From contig NZ_BSTX01000009.1 in NCBI RefSeq assembly GCF_030269765.1, positions 1 through 52,752 of the forward strand: 52,752 nucleotides of DNA, read 5' to 3'. Source of the stretch: Actinorhabdospora filicis (lineage in GTDB: Bacteria; Actinomycetota; Actinomycetes; Mycobacteriales; Micromonosporaceae). The position numbers were made by a program, and so were the translations under genes. Shown one piece after another: positions 7,625-15,741 of this stretch. Positions within the stretch are counted from its first letter, which is position 1. Each line of letters starts with the position of its first letter. The notes under the pieces were generated by a model. The model made no database searches and was not told the origin of the DNA. It saw nothing but the letters and a program-made list of their open reading frames with translations.

Positions 7625-8803
7625 ATGGAGACGACCACCGCCCCGCCCACGACCCGGCTCCCCGCCGGGGTCTACCTGCTCGGATTCAGCCTGTTCGCGA
7701 TGGGGACCGCCGAGTTCCTGCTCGCCGGCGTCCTGCCCGCCGTCGCCGAGGACCTGGACGTGTCCCTGTCCTCGGCCGGGATGCTCATCACCGCCTTCGC
7801 CCTCGGCGTGGTCGTCGGCGGCCCGCCCCTGGCCGTCCTGAGCCTGCGCTGGCCGCGCCGGACCGCGCTCGTGGCGACCCAGGCGGTCTTCGCCGCCGCG
7901 ATCGCCGCCGGGCTGCTCGGGAACTACCCCGTCCTGCTGGCCACCCGGGTCGTGTCCGGCGTCGCCTACGCGGGCTTCTTCGCGGTGGCCTCGGTGACCG
8001 CGATCAGCCTGGTGACGCCCGACCGCAACGCCCGCGCGTCCGGCGTCGTCGTCAGCGGCCTCAGCGTGGCGATGGTCGCCGGTGGACCCGCCGGGACCCT
8101 GCTCGGGCACTTCACCGACTGGCGCGGCGGGTTCTGGGCGGTGGTCGCGCTGACCGTCCTGGGCATCGCCGGGTGCGTGGCGGGGCTGCCCCGGCAGAGC
8201 CGCGCTTCGGCGCGTCCCGGCGTGGCGCGTGAGCTCGTCACCATGCGGCGACCGCGCCTGTGGGGGCTGTACGCGGTCACCATCCTGACCACCGGGGCGT
8301 ACATGATCACCTTCAACTACCTGGCGGCCGTGCTCACCGGCGTCACCGGCATCCCCGAGGTGTGGGTCCCGGCGGTGCTCGCCCTCTTCGGCGTCGGCGC
8401 GTTCGCCGGACTGTCGGTGGGCGGCCGGACCTCCGACCGGCGCCCGCACGCGACACTGCTCACCGGGACCCTCGGCGTGGCGGTGCTGTCGCTGCTGATG
8501 GTCCCGGCCGCCGGATCGGCGTGGACGGTGGTACCGGCGGTACTGCTGCTCGGAGTGGCGGCGTTCCTGCTGAACCCGGCGATCTACGGGCGGGTCTTCG
8601 CGGTGGCCGCGGACGCGCCGACCCTGGCGGGGGCGACGACGGTGTCGGCGTTCCAGCTGGGGATCAGCTTGACGCCGGTGATCGCGGCGGTGCCGCTGGC
8701 GATGGGGATGGAGCTGACGACGGTGAGCCTGGTGGGGGCGGGAATGGCGGTTCTGGCGGTGCCGTTCGTGCTGCTGGACGGGCGGCGAGGGGCGCCCGCG
8801 TAG
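7625..8803 (+). CDS. MFS efflux transporter (DHA1, Cmx/AraJ-like)
   Basis: This is a 392-residue, 12-helix major facilitator protein. The first helix motif LGFSLFAMGTAEFLLAGVLP and the loop 2-3 region LSLRWPRRTAL are characteristic of the DHA1 branch that includes chloramphenicol exporters and AraJ/YdhP-type permeases. The ATG at 7625 is preferred over an upstream start because it places the first helix at the usual distance from the N-terminus and because the upstream residues overlap the deoD terminator. No Shine-Dalgarno sequence is evident. Proton-driven drug or metabolite efflux is likely, but the substrate is unknown. Confidence 0.85.
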   Translation: METTTAPPTTRLPAGVYLLGFSLFAMGTAEFLLAGVLPAVAEDLDVSLSSAGMLITAFALGVVVGGPPLAVLSLRWPRRTALVATQAVFAAAIAAGLLGNYPVLLATRVVSGVAYAGFFAVASVTAISLVTPDRNARASGVVVSGLSVAMVAGGPAGTLLGHFTDWRGGFWAVVALTVLGIAGCVAGLPRQSRASARPGVARELVTMRRPRLWGLYAVTILTTGAYMITFNYLAAVLTGVTGIPEVWVPAVLALFGVGAFAGLSVGGRTSDRRPHATLLTGTLGVAVLSLLMVPAAGSAWTVVPAVLLLGVAAFLLNPAIYGRVFAVAADAPTLAGATTVSAFQLGISLTPVIAAVPLAMGMELTTVSLVGAGMAVLAVPFVLLDGRRGAPA

Positions 8804-9184
8804 GGTGCGCCGGACGACCGGGACGGCGTGGGTGTCGCTCGATTGGGGAGGAGGGCCGGGGCGTCGGCCCGGCCCTTCGGGCGGGTGCGTGGGGCTTGCG
8901 GCCGTGGTTTGTCGTTTTCTCCGTTTGGTGCCCAAGGGGCTTTGCCCCCTGGACCCCCACCAGGGAACTCCGTCCCCGCCGACCCCGGGAACTCAAAACA
9001 TTTCTCCCGAGCCGGAGGCGGCCTCTGTTCTTCGGCACACGGTGATTCGTGGCTCTGGGGGTTGGTTGCGCCGCTGCACGCGCGCGTCATTCTTCGACAC
9101 GCGATCAAAACCCCACCCTCGCGCCCACGGCCGCCCCTCGGCCTCCGGCCTCGGGCGGCCTGTGGCCTCGCTCCCCAAGAACAA
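8804..9184. other. Non-coding gap with REP-like hairpin
   Basis: Together with the terminator that follows, this gap spans 437 bases and has no credible gene. Frames that stay open here have low-complexity Pro/Gly/Arg composition and no homology cue. A hairpin CCAAGGGGC-TTT-GCCCCCTGG (8932-8952, one mismatch) is followed by repeated ACCCCC/CAGGGAACTCC motifs, resembling dispersed intergenic elements of high-GC actinobacteria. Confidence 0.5.
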
Positions 9185-9185
9185 G

Positions 9186-9216
9186 CCCCGCCCCCGGACG
9201 TTGTCCGGGGGCGGGG
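9186..9216 (-). terminator. Strong hairpin terminator of the chitinase gene
   Basis: A perfect 14-bp GC-rich stem with a 3-base loop lies 24 bases beyond the chitinase stop on the minus strand, followed there by CTTGTTCTT. A weaker hairpin (9217-9239, 9-bp arms with one mismatch) lies between it and the stop. Confidence 0.75.
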
Positions 9217-9240
9217 TGTGGAGGAGTAAGGCTCCTACAC

Positions 9241-11184
9241 CTATTTGAGTCCGTTATTGATGGCGGCCGTCAATGTCCCGTCGTCCCCGTCCAGGGACCA
9301 GATCATCGCGCCGCCGAGTTTCTTCGACTTGATGTACCCCATCTTGGCGGTCATCGTCGCGGTGTCATCGTACGACCAGAACTCGCCGTTGGCGTACAGC
9401 CAGATCGCCATGGCGGCGGGGTCCTGGTAACGGGTGCCCGCCTTGTTCTTGAGGACGTCGTAGTCCTCGATGCCGTTCTCGTACTTGCCCGGCGCGGGGC
9501 CGGTGCCGATCTGGTAGAGGCCGTTGTTCGCGGAGGGGACACCCGTCCAGCCCCGGCCGAAGGCGGGGACGCCCAGGACGAGCTTGGCGGCGGGTGCGCC
9601 GCGGGTGAGCCACTCGTTGATCGCCAGATCCGAGGACCACTTGGCGGGCCACGGGTCGGCGGCGGGAGAGTAGATCTGCGCCTGGTGGTTGGTCTGGTTG
9701 TCCCAGGCGCCGTGCAGGTCGTAGCCCTGGACGGTGACGAAGTCGAAGTTCGCCATCAGCTGGGGCACCTCGAAACCGGCGGTGATCTTCACCGGGTCGG
9801 CCGGCACGAACGCGGTCAGCTCGTACTTGCGGCCCTTGGTGTTGCCGTATGCGTCGATCTGCCTGCGGAACTCCGCCACCAGGGCGGTGTAGTTCTGCTT
9901 GTCCTCGGGACGCACGACGTTGCCGGTGTTGCCTTCGCTCGCCGGCCACTCCCAGTCGAGGTCGACGCCGTCGAAGATGCCCTCGGCGACACCGGCGCCG
10001 CACTGCGGCTCACCGCTGATGCAGGGCAGGTTGCCCTTCAGGTAGAGGTCGATGCAGCTGGACACGAAGGCCGCCCGGTTGGCCGGGAGGGCCGCGTTGG
10101 ACAGGTACTTCGACCAGGTCCAGCCGCCGAGCGAGATCATCACCTTGAGCTTGGGGTACTTCGCCTTGAGCTTCTTGAGCTGGTTGAAGTTGCCGGCGAG
10201 GGGCTGGTTGTAGACGTCGCCGACGCCGTCGACGGTCTGCGAACCGTCGAAGCGGCGCTGGTAGTCGGCCCACGCGTCGCCGACCCCGGCCTGGTTGGCC
10301 TCGAAGCAGCGGCCCTGCTCATTGACGTTGCCGAAGGCGTAGTTGATGTGGGTCAGGTTCGCCGCCGCGCCACTCGTCACGAGGTCCTTGACGAAGTAGT
10401 TGCGGTCGTAGATGCCCCACTGGGTGAAGTAGCCGACCTTCTTGTAGGCGCCGGGGTCGCCGGGACCACCGTCGTCGGGGAGGGTCGCCTTGCTGACCTC
10501 GTTGCTGAAGCCGGACAGGTTGCCCTTGGCGTCGGTGGCCCGCACCTTGAAGGTGTAGGTCGTGTTCGGCGTGAGGCCGGAGACGACCGCCGAGGACGAC
10601 GTGCCGGGCGCGGTGGTCTTCAGGGCGCCGTTCACGTGGATCTCGTAGCCGGTGACGCCCTTGTTGTCGGTGCTCGGCGTCCACGACAGCGAGACCGAGT
10701 TGGTCGTCGCGCCGGTCGCCTGGAGGTTGCCGGGAACCGTGGGCGGCTGAGTGTCGTCACCACCACCGCCACCACCGCAGTCGGCGCCGTTGATGGTGCA
10801 GTTGGTGGGCGGGGAGTTCGTGCCGGAGTAGGAAACGTTGAACCCGACGCTCAGGGTGCCGCCCGGAGCGATCGCGCCGTTCCAGCCGGCGTTCTTGACC
10901 GTGACGTCCTGCCCGCTGGTGGTGTAGGTGCCGTTCCACAGACCGGCCAGCCGGTGGCCGGTGGGCAGGGTGAACTTCAGGGTCCACGAGGTGGTCGCGC
11001 TGGTGCCGGAGTTCTTGATGGTGTAGTCGGCGCCGTAACCCGAGCCCCAGTCAGTGCCGAGCTTGTACGTGGCGGTGAGGGTTTCGGCGGCATACGCCGG
11101 CTGGGTCGATGTCGCGACGAGGACGAATGCCGTCAGGCCTAATAAGAAGGCCCGCAGCGTGGTTCGAAAGGGCGTCTTCCGCAT
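9241..11184 (-). CDS. Secreted chitinase: CBM2, FnIII, GH18
   Basis: This is a 647-residue extracellular endochitinase. Residues 1-33 are a Sec signal peptide (cleavage probably after QPAYAA). Residues 34-138 form a family 2 carbohydrate-binding module, then a Gly/Asp linker, a fibronectin type III domain (about 147-236) and a GH18 barrel (about 245-645). The catalytic motif is D405-G-V-D408-L-D410-W-E412, with E412 the acid. The layout matches Streptomyces chitinases of the ChiC/Chi63 type. GGGAG stands upstream of the ATG. The promoter at 11238-11266 overlaps an imperfect dyad, which suggests repression. It is monocistronic, with its own terminator. Confidence 0.95.
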   Translation of the reverse strand: MRKTPFRTTLRAFLLGLTAFVLVATSTQPAYAAETLTATYKLGTDWGSGYGADYTIKNSGTSATTSWTLKFTLPTGHRLAGLWNGTYTTSGQDVTVKNAGWNGAIAPGGTLSVGFNVSYSGTNSPPTNCTINGADCGGGGGGDDTQPPTVPGNLQATGATTNSVSLSWTPSTDNKGVTGYEIHVNGALKTTAPGTSSSAVVSGLTPNTTYTFKVRATDAKGNLSGFSNEVSKATLPDDGGPGDPGAYKKVGYFTQWGIYDRNYFVKDLVTSGAAANLTHINYAFGNVNEQGRCFEANQAGVGDAWADYQRRFDGSQTVDGVGDVYNQPLAGNFNQLKKLKAKYPKLKVMISLGGWTWSKYLSNAALPANRAAFVSSCIDLYLKGNLPCISGEPQCGAGVAEGIFDGVDLDWEWPASEGNTGNVVRPEDKQNYTALVAEFRRQIDAYGNTKGRKYELTAFVPADPVKITAGFEVPQLMANFDFVTVQGYDLHGAWDNQTNHQAQIYSPAADPWPAKWSSDLAINEWLTRGAPAAKLVLGVPAFGRGWTGVPSANNGLYQIGTGPAPGKYENGIEDYDVLKNKAGTRYQDPAAMAIWLYANGEFWSYDDTATMTAKMGYIKSKKLGGAMIWSLDGDDGTLTAAINNGLK

Positions 11185-11237
11185 AATTCCGTCTCCCAGG
11201 AATTAGTTAGGAACTTTTGCAGAGAAGTGATGTGAAG

Positions 11238-11266
11238 GTTATGACACCGTGACATCACTGTCAAGA
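11238..11266 (-). promoter_or_regulatory. Chitinase promoter with overlapping dyad
   Basis: On the minus strand TTGACA is followed after 17 bases by TAACCT, close to the housekeeping consensus. The spacer holds the imperfect dyad ATGTCACGGTGTCAT, a possible repressor site. Confidence 0.55.
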
Positions 11267-11373
11267 CTCCTGTCTTTTAACGGATCGAGCGCTCCGCCAC
11301 CGGACCGGCGCCCACAGTGGACCTTGCGCGGCCCCACTACCGTGTCGGCTTCTTTCGCCCGAAAGGAGCCACA

Positions 11374-11763
11374 GTGGACGGAATTCCGGACCCGGCGGAG
11401 GCGCGCGGGAAGATCGCCGCCTGGCGAGGACGGATCGACCGCCTCGCCGCCGACACCGCCGCGATGAGCGCGCGGATGAGCGAACTCCGCGTCACCGCCA
11501 CCGATCCCGGCGAGTTCGCCGAGGTCACCATCGACTCCGGAGGGTCCCTTGTGGACCTCCGGTTGAGCCCGCGCGTCGGGCGCATCCCCCACGACGAGAT
11601 CGCCCGCAACGTCCTGGCCGCCCTCGACGAGGCGAAGCGCCGGCTGGCCGGGCGGTCCCGCGAGGTCATCGAGGAGACCATCGGCGGCACCGAGGCGGGC
11701 CGCGCCATCGCCGAACGCGTGCAACAACGCCTCACCCCCGAGCCGAGAGAGGAGCGCCGGTGA
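11374..11763 (+). CDS. YbaB/EbfC-like protein, first gene of T7SS-like operon
   Basis: The 129-residue protein starts at GTG 11374, with AAGGAG 5 bases upstream. It is helical, with an N-terminal coiled coil (AAWRGRIDRLAADTAAMSAR), a central beta segment (VTIDSGGSLVDLRLSP) and a C-terminal helix. This matches the YbaB/EbfC nucleoid-protein fold, which in actinobacteria often sits next to EspC/WXG100 genes. Its role there is not established; scaffold or chaperone functions have been supposed. The stop overlaps the next start by 4 bases (GTGA), so the operon is translationally coupled. Confidence 0.75.
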   Translation: MDGIPDPAEARGKIAAWRGRIDRLAADTAAMSARMSELRVTATDPGEFAEVTIDSGGSLVDLRLSPRVGRIPHDEIARNVLAALDEAKRRLAGRSREVIEETIGGTEAGRAIAERVQQRLTPEPREERR

Positions 11764-12074
11764 ACTTCCAAGTGGATCCCGAAGAGCTGCGCGGGCACGC
11801 CAGGAACCTGGAATCGATCGCGGAGGGTTTCCAGGCCGTCAAGGACGCCAGCGCGCACATCGCCCAGGACGACGAGGCCTACGGGCAACTGTGCGGATGG
11901 ATCTCGGCGATCCTGGAGGGCCGACACGGCAAGCAGGACGACCTGGTCGCCTCGGTGGAGGCGAACCTGCGGGCCTGCGCGCGGGCCCTCGTCCGCAACG
12001 CCGACCGCTACCGCGACACCGAGGACGGTCACGCCAAGGGCTTCGACCGCATGATCAGCGGACCGGGTGGCTGA
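11760..12074 (+). CDS. EspC-like type VII secretion-associated protein
   Basis: This small helical protein of 104 residues matches the pattern of the EspC/ESX-1-associated family. An N-terminal FQVDPEELRGHARNLESIA helix is followed by a turn and a second helix ending in RDTEDGHAKGF. Such proteins pair with WXG/PPE-like partners and are exported by, or help export through, ESX systems. It overlaps the preceding stop by 4 bases, and one base separates it from the next ATG. No signal peptide is present, as expected for an ESX-type substrate. Confidence 0.75.
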   Translation: MNFQVDPEELRGHARNLESIAEGFQAVKDASAHIAQDDEAYGQLCGWISAILEGRHGKQDDLVASVEANLRACARALVRNADRYRDTEDGHAKGFDRMISGPGG

Positions 12075-12075
12075 C

Positions 12076-12777
12076 ATGACCAATGGATCACTGATCGCCC
12101 CCGTCACCTCCACCCGCAGAGCGTGGACCGGCGCGGGGCTCGCCGACGGCGTCCAGGGGCTGGTCGAGGCCATCCAGGGCGGTAGCTGGAAGCAGGGCGT
12201 GCTGGCCGGAGCCGGGCTCGGCCTGGAGATCGCCGGCAGTGTCATGGACCCCTTCTCGGCCCTGCTGTCCAACGGCATCGGCTGGGCGATGGAGTACTTC
12301 GAGCCGCTGCGGGAGATGCTCGACTGGCTCACCGGCAAGCCCGACACGGTCATGTCGCACGCGGCCACCTGGAACAACATCGCGGGGGCGTTGTTCGAGA
12401 TGGCCGGAGCCCTCAAGGACTCCCTGGCCCGCGACCTCCCCACCTGGGGAGGCGAGGCCGCCGAGGCGTACCAGGCGCTCATGGCGAACAACGTGGACGC
12501 CGTCGGCGGCCTCGGCGCCACGGCCGCGGCGATGGCCGTGGCCACCGAGGGCGCCGGCGGGCTGGTGTCCCTGGTGCGCGAGATCGTCCGCGACCTGATC
12601 GCCGAACTCGTCTCGCACGTCATCGTCTGGGTGGCCGAGGCGATCTTCGTGGTGACCATCCCGGTCATCGCCACGCAGATCGCCGCGGCGGTGGTGAAGT
12701 GGTCGGGCATGGCCCTCAGCTACATCACCGCGCTCGTGGAGAGCATCCAGAACCTGAGCAAGCTGGTCGACGGGTAG
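12076..12777 (+). CDS. WXG100-like helical protein with membrane segment
   Basis: The 233-residue protein (ATG at 12076; a GTG at 12067 would add three residues) has a mostly helical N-terminal half. The central part resembles WXG100 partners of polymorphic toxins (ATWNNIAGAL, then LPTWGGEAAEAYQALM, with the W-x-G turn near residue 123). A strongly hydrophobic stretch (VIVWVAEAIFVVTIPVIATQIAAAVV) follows near residues 180-205. In polymorphic-toxin operons this layout forms the carrier module for a toxin encoded as a separate gene or C-terminal domain. Here the toxin is the next gene, 7 bases downstream. Confidence 0.7.
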   Translation: MTNGSLIAPVTSTRRAWTGAGLADGVQGLVEAIQGGSWKQGVLAGAGLGLEIAGSVMDPFSALLSNGIGWAMEYFEPLREMLDWLTGKPDTVMSHAATWNNIAGALFEMAGALKDSLARDLPTWGGEAAEAYQALMANNVDAVGGLGATAAAMAVATEGAGGLVSLVREIVRDLIAELVSHVIVWVAEAIFVVTIPVIATQIAAAVVKWSGMALSYITALVESIQNLSKLVDG

Positions 12778-12784
12778 GCGGCCG

Positions 12785-13504
12785 ATGCGACGATCATGGT
12801 TGGTGATGACACTGCTGGCCATCGGGCTGGCACTGGCGAAGGGCCCGAAAGGGCCCGGTGGCGACGGCCCGGACGGCCCCGACGGCTCACCCGGCCGCCC
12901 CAAGGGCGACGGCGACGGCGGCGACGGGACCCCCGCGAAGAAGTACGGGGACGTCGACGCGAGCAAGTCGGTCTCGGACGCGCAGGCGGCGGTCGAGGGG
13001 AAGGTCGCGGCGGGGAAGCCGAAGGACTCCGACGGGGACGGGGAGGCGGACCTGCCGGGCACGACTCACATGCGGCTCACGCCGTCCAACCCGCCCGATC
13101 CGAACGCGACCCCGCGCGGCACTCCCACCGAGGTCAGGGGCAACACGGCCAAGAAGCGCGCGCTCGAAGCCGAGAACCGGGCCGCCGACACGCTCGCCAA
13201 ACAGGGCTACGACGTCGAACAGAATCCGCCGCCCAAATCCAATGGCAGGGAGCCCGATTACAAGATCGAAGGCGAGTACGCCGACTGTTACGCTCCGGCC
13301 GAGGAGACATCCGTCGACAACGTGCGAACCAAGATCTCCGACAAGGTCAAGAAGGGCCAGGCCGACCGGATCGTCCTGGACATGGATGCCGCGGTGACGG
13401 CGACCCCGGAGAGCATCCGGGCCCTTCTGGATCGCAGGCCGATCAGCGGGCTCAAGGAGATCAAGATCGTCCGCCATGGCCAAGTCATCGACTTCTACCC
13501 TTAG
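12785..13504 (+). CDS. CdiA-CT-type RNase toxin with own membrane leader
   Basis: The 239-residue protein has three parts. There is a hydrophobic leader (residues 4-18, WLVMTLLAIGLALAK), then a low-complexity Gly/Pro/Asp/Lys linker to about 115. The C-terminal toxin domain begins near RGNTAKKRALEAENRAADTL and continues with GYDVEQNPPPK, REPDYKIEGEYADCYAP and KGQADRIVLDM. These blocks match the CdiA C-terminal tRNase family known from contact-dependent inhibition systems. Delivery by a type VII-like route is inferred from the EspC/WXG-like genes upstream. The cognate immunity gene should be the next one, 9 bases downstream. Confidence 0.8.
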   Translation: MRRSWLVMTLLAIGLALAKGPKGPGGDGPDGPDGSPGRPKGDGDGGDGTPAKKYGDVDASKSVSDAQAAVEGKVAAGKPKDSDGDGEADLPGTTHMRLTPSNPPDPNATPRGTPTEVRGNTAKKRALEAENRAADTLAKQGYDVEQNPPPKSNGREPDYKIEGEYADCYAPAEETSVDNVRTKISDKVKKGQADRIVLDMDAAVTATPESIRALLDRRPISGLKEIKIVRHGQVIDFYP

Positions 13505-13513
13505 GGAGCCGAG

Positions 13514-13987
13514 GTGTCCACAAGCTACGAGTTCAATACACCGTCCTACTCGGTCGCCCGCCTGTCGGAGTACTTCGGCGCGCTGCTCGGTCTGTCGAAG
13601 GCCGAGCCTCCCGCCGACTCCCCCCTCACGGGTCCCGCCTGGTGGGTCGCGCTGGCCACGACCCACGCGTCGGACGCGCCGACGGCCGCCGCTCGCATGG
13701 GAACCGGCGGCGCCTTCGCGTCGGTGACCTTCGAGCCGCGTAAGGCCCTGTCATGGGAAGAGGAGACCGCCGGGCTGAGCCGGATCATCCGGGCATCGGT
13801 CGCCCTCCTTCAGCAGGCTCCGAACGTGGCGGGCTACCTGGAGTTCTACGACGACATCGTCGTACTGGAGAAGCGCGCCGGTGGTCCGCTGGTGGTCAGC
13901 CCGCGGCTGATCGATCGCGGTGACCTGGACGACCTGGGTGTCTTCGCCCCGCTCCTGCGCGGCCTGACGGTGGCGCCGATCAACTGA
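13514..13987 (+). CDS. Probable immunity protein (SitI3-like)
   Basis: The 157-residue protein starts at a GTG preceded by AGGGAG. It is cytosolic, acidic and without transmembrane segments. The features VARLSEYFGALLGL, a central FASVTFEPRK strand and NVAGYLEFYDDIVVL resemble small immunity proteins of the SitI3 type, though the match is from memory of family patterns. Its position directly after a CdiA-CT-like toxin and before a strong hairpin (13991-14015) is the main argument. It should bind the toxin domain and protect the producer. Confidence 0.65.
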   Translation: MSTSYEFNTPSYSVARLSEYFGALLGLSKAEPPADSPLTGPAWWVALATTHASDAPTAAARMGTGGAFASVTFEPRKALSWEEETAGLSRIIRASVALLQQAPNVAGYLEFYDDIVVLEKRAGGPLVVSPRLIDRGDLDDLGVFAPLLRGLTVAPIN

Positions 13988-13990
13988 ACA

Positions 13991-14015
13991 CGGGGCCGGG
14001 TTCGTCCCGGCCCCG
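13991..14015. terminator. Hairpin between convergent toxin operon and small peptide gene
   Basis: A 9-bp perfect stem GGGGCCGGG/CCCGGCCCC (extended by an outer C-G pair) with a TTCGT loop lies between two convergent genes. No T run is present, so it may act in both directions or as a transcript end stabiliser. Confidence 0.6.
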
Positions 14016-14016
14016 C

Positions 14017-14217
14017 TCAGCAGCCTCCGTCCGCGCGTTTGCACTCGGTGCACGAACTCAGGCCGCCCACGACCGTGCACCACCGGCTCCAGTGGTGGTA
14101 CTGGTCGCACCAGCAGAGTTCCATCCACGAGGTGTCGGCCTTGGCCTTGGTCGCGGGCACGAACCGGCCCAGGACGCGGTCGGCGAGACGGTTGATCGCG
14201 CGCATGCCGGTCTCCAT
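14017..14217 (-). CDS. Cysteine-rich small peptide, RiPP-precursor-like
   Basis: This 66-residue peptide (61 if it starts at the internal Met5, 14205) has two halves. The N-terminal half is amphipathic and leader-like (INRLADRVLGRFVPATKAKA, residues 8-27). The C-terminal half carries six cysteines (C35, C37, C47, C56, C59, C66) with Trp, His and Gly, ending in GGC. Leader-plus-Cys-rich-core is the shape of a ribosomal peptide precursor or a small disulfide or metal-binding peptide. No modification enzyme is adjacent; the nearest oxidoreductase is the divergent flavoprotein at 14423. Function is unknown. TAGGTT lies about 25 bases upstream as a possible -10 box. Confidence 0.6.
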   Translation of the reverse strand: METGMRAINRLADRVLGRFVPATKAKADTSWMELCWCDQYHHWSRWCTVVGGLSSCTECKRADGGC

Positions 14218-14422
14218 TCGTCGAGGTTGACGTGTGTGAACCTATGTCCGGTTCCACCTCCCCGACACGGCCGTGATCCACTGGGCTTCCGCGTCCACCC
14301 TGTGGCTTCCCGGACCAACCCGCGCGGGTCCCCGGAGTCTCTTCTTTGGGTGGCGGCCGAAGGGTCGGAGACCCCCGTCACCCGCCGGAATGCCGCCCTC
14401 CTCCACCACCGTTTTCCAGGGC

Positions 14423-15496
14423 ATGAGCTCCGAGCCGCGTCCCGTCGCCGCCGAGCTCGACGCCGTGGTCATCGGTGCCGGGCAGGCGGGTCTGTCCTCG
14501 TCCTACTTCCTGCGCCGCGCGGGGATCGAGCACGTGGTCTTCGACCACAATCCGGCGCCCGGGGGCGCGTGGCAGCACCGCTGGGACTCCCTCACCGTGG
14601 CCAACACGCACGGCGTGTACGACCTGCCGGGGCTGCCGCTGGACTTCGGGCACCTGGACCCCGCGCTGCACGCGAACTCCGCGATCCCGGCCTACTTCGG
14701 CGACTACGAGCACCGCTTCGAGCTGCCGATCCGGCGGCCGGTGAGCGTGACGGCCGTCCGCGAGCACGGGGACGGGCGGCTGCTGGTCGAAACCAGCGCC
14801 GGGGACTACGTGACGCGGGCGCTGGTCAACGCCACCGGCACATGGGAGAAGCCGTTCTGGCCGCACTACCCGGGCCTGGGCTCGTTCCGGGGCCGGATGA
14901 TCCACTCGGCGGGCTACACCTCGGCGGCGGAGTTCGCCGGCAAGAAGGTCGTCGTCGTGGGCGGCGGGGCCTCGGCGTTGCAGCACCTGCTGGAGATCTC
15001 CGAGGTCGCCGCGACCACGTGGGTGACGCGCCGGGAGCCGGTGTTCTCCACCGAGGAGTTCTCCGAGGAGCGCGGGCGCATGGCGGTGGCCAAAGTGGAC
15101 GCCCGGGTGCGCGCGGGCCTGCCGCCCGAGTCGGTCATCTCGGTGACCGGCTACAGCCTGACGCCCACCATCAAGGCGGCCATGGAGCGCGGGATCCTGG
15201 ACCGGCTGCCGATGTTCGACCGGATCACCCCCGACGGCGTGGCCTGGGACGACGGGCGCTTCGTGCCCGCCGACGCGATCGTGTGGGCGACGGGGTTCCG
15301 GGCCTCGCTGGACCACCTGGCGCCACTGAAGCTGCGCGAGCCGGGCGGCGGCATCCGCATGGACGGCACCCGCGTGGCCGCCGACGCGCGCGTCCACCTG
15401 GTCGGCTACGGGCCGTCCGCCTCGACGGTGGGCGCCAACCGGGCCGGGCGCGCGGCGGTCAAGGAGATCCGGGCGCTGCTGGCGAACGTGAACTAA
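14423..15496 (+). CDS. FAD/NAD(P)-dependent monooxygenase-like oxidoreductase
   Basis: This flavoprotein has 357 residues from the ATG at 14423; an ATG at 14390 is possible. The first dinucleotide fold is VVIGAGQAGLSSSYFLRRAG near the N-terminus, for FAD. A second, VVVVGGGASALQHLLE, is near residue 175, for NADPH. ATGF (residues 291-294) is the usual C-terminal FAD-contact motif of flavin-containing monooxygenases and related proteins. PGGAWQHRW after the first fold is typical of the FMO/CzcO-like group. The substrate is unknown. It is divergent to the cysteine-rich peptide gene, with about 205 bases between them. Confidence 0.85.
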   Translation: MSSEPRPVAAELDAVVIGAGQAGLSSSYFLRRAGIEHVVFDHNPAPGGAWQHRWDSLTVANTHGVYDLPGLPLDFGHLDPALHANSAIPAYFGDYEHRFELPIRRPVSVTAVREHGDGRLLVETSAGDYVTRALVNATGTWEKPFWPHYPGLGSFRGRMIHSAGYTSAAEFAGKKVVVVGGGASALQHLLEISEVAATTWVTRREPVFSTEEFSEERGRMAVAKVDARVRAGLPPESVISVTGYSLTPTIKAAMERGILDRLPMFDRITPDGVAWDDGRFVPADAIVWATGFRASLDHLAPLKLREPGGGIRMDGTRVAADARVHLVGYGPSASTVGANRAGRAAVKEIRALLANVN

Positions 15497-15568
15497 CGCC
15501 GTCGGCGCAACGTGCCCGGGCATACCCCTTCCGGGCGTCAACCGAATGGCCGACCGGGCAGTTCGGCC

Positions 15569-15603
15569 GTCCGTCCATATTGGAGAGTCCACACAGGACG
15601 GAC
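15569..15603. promoter_or_regulatory. 8-bp inverted repeat GTCCGTCC/GGACGGAC
   Basis: Perfect 8-bp arms separated by 19 bases lie in the 245-base gap upstream of the haloperoxidase gene. A TATAAA box, possibly a -10 element, follows at 15634-15639. Either a regulator site or an RNA hairpin upstream of the promoter is possible. Confidence 0.4.
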
Positions 15604-15741
15604 AATACCGGCGGAGTCCCGCGAAACCCCGGCTATAAAGGAATCCGGCCCGGGCGGTGCGCGCACCACGCGCGGCACGCCGGGGCAACGGGGGCACGCG
15701 CATGACGGGTCCCCGGGGGCAGATGACGGGGGTCACGCCAC

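Noticed and set aside
9049..11142. 697-residue open frame opposite the chitinase gene
   Set aside because: The minus-strand chitinase has signal peptide, CBM2, FnIII and GH18 domains; the plus-strand frame has no domain and follows its codon pattern.
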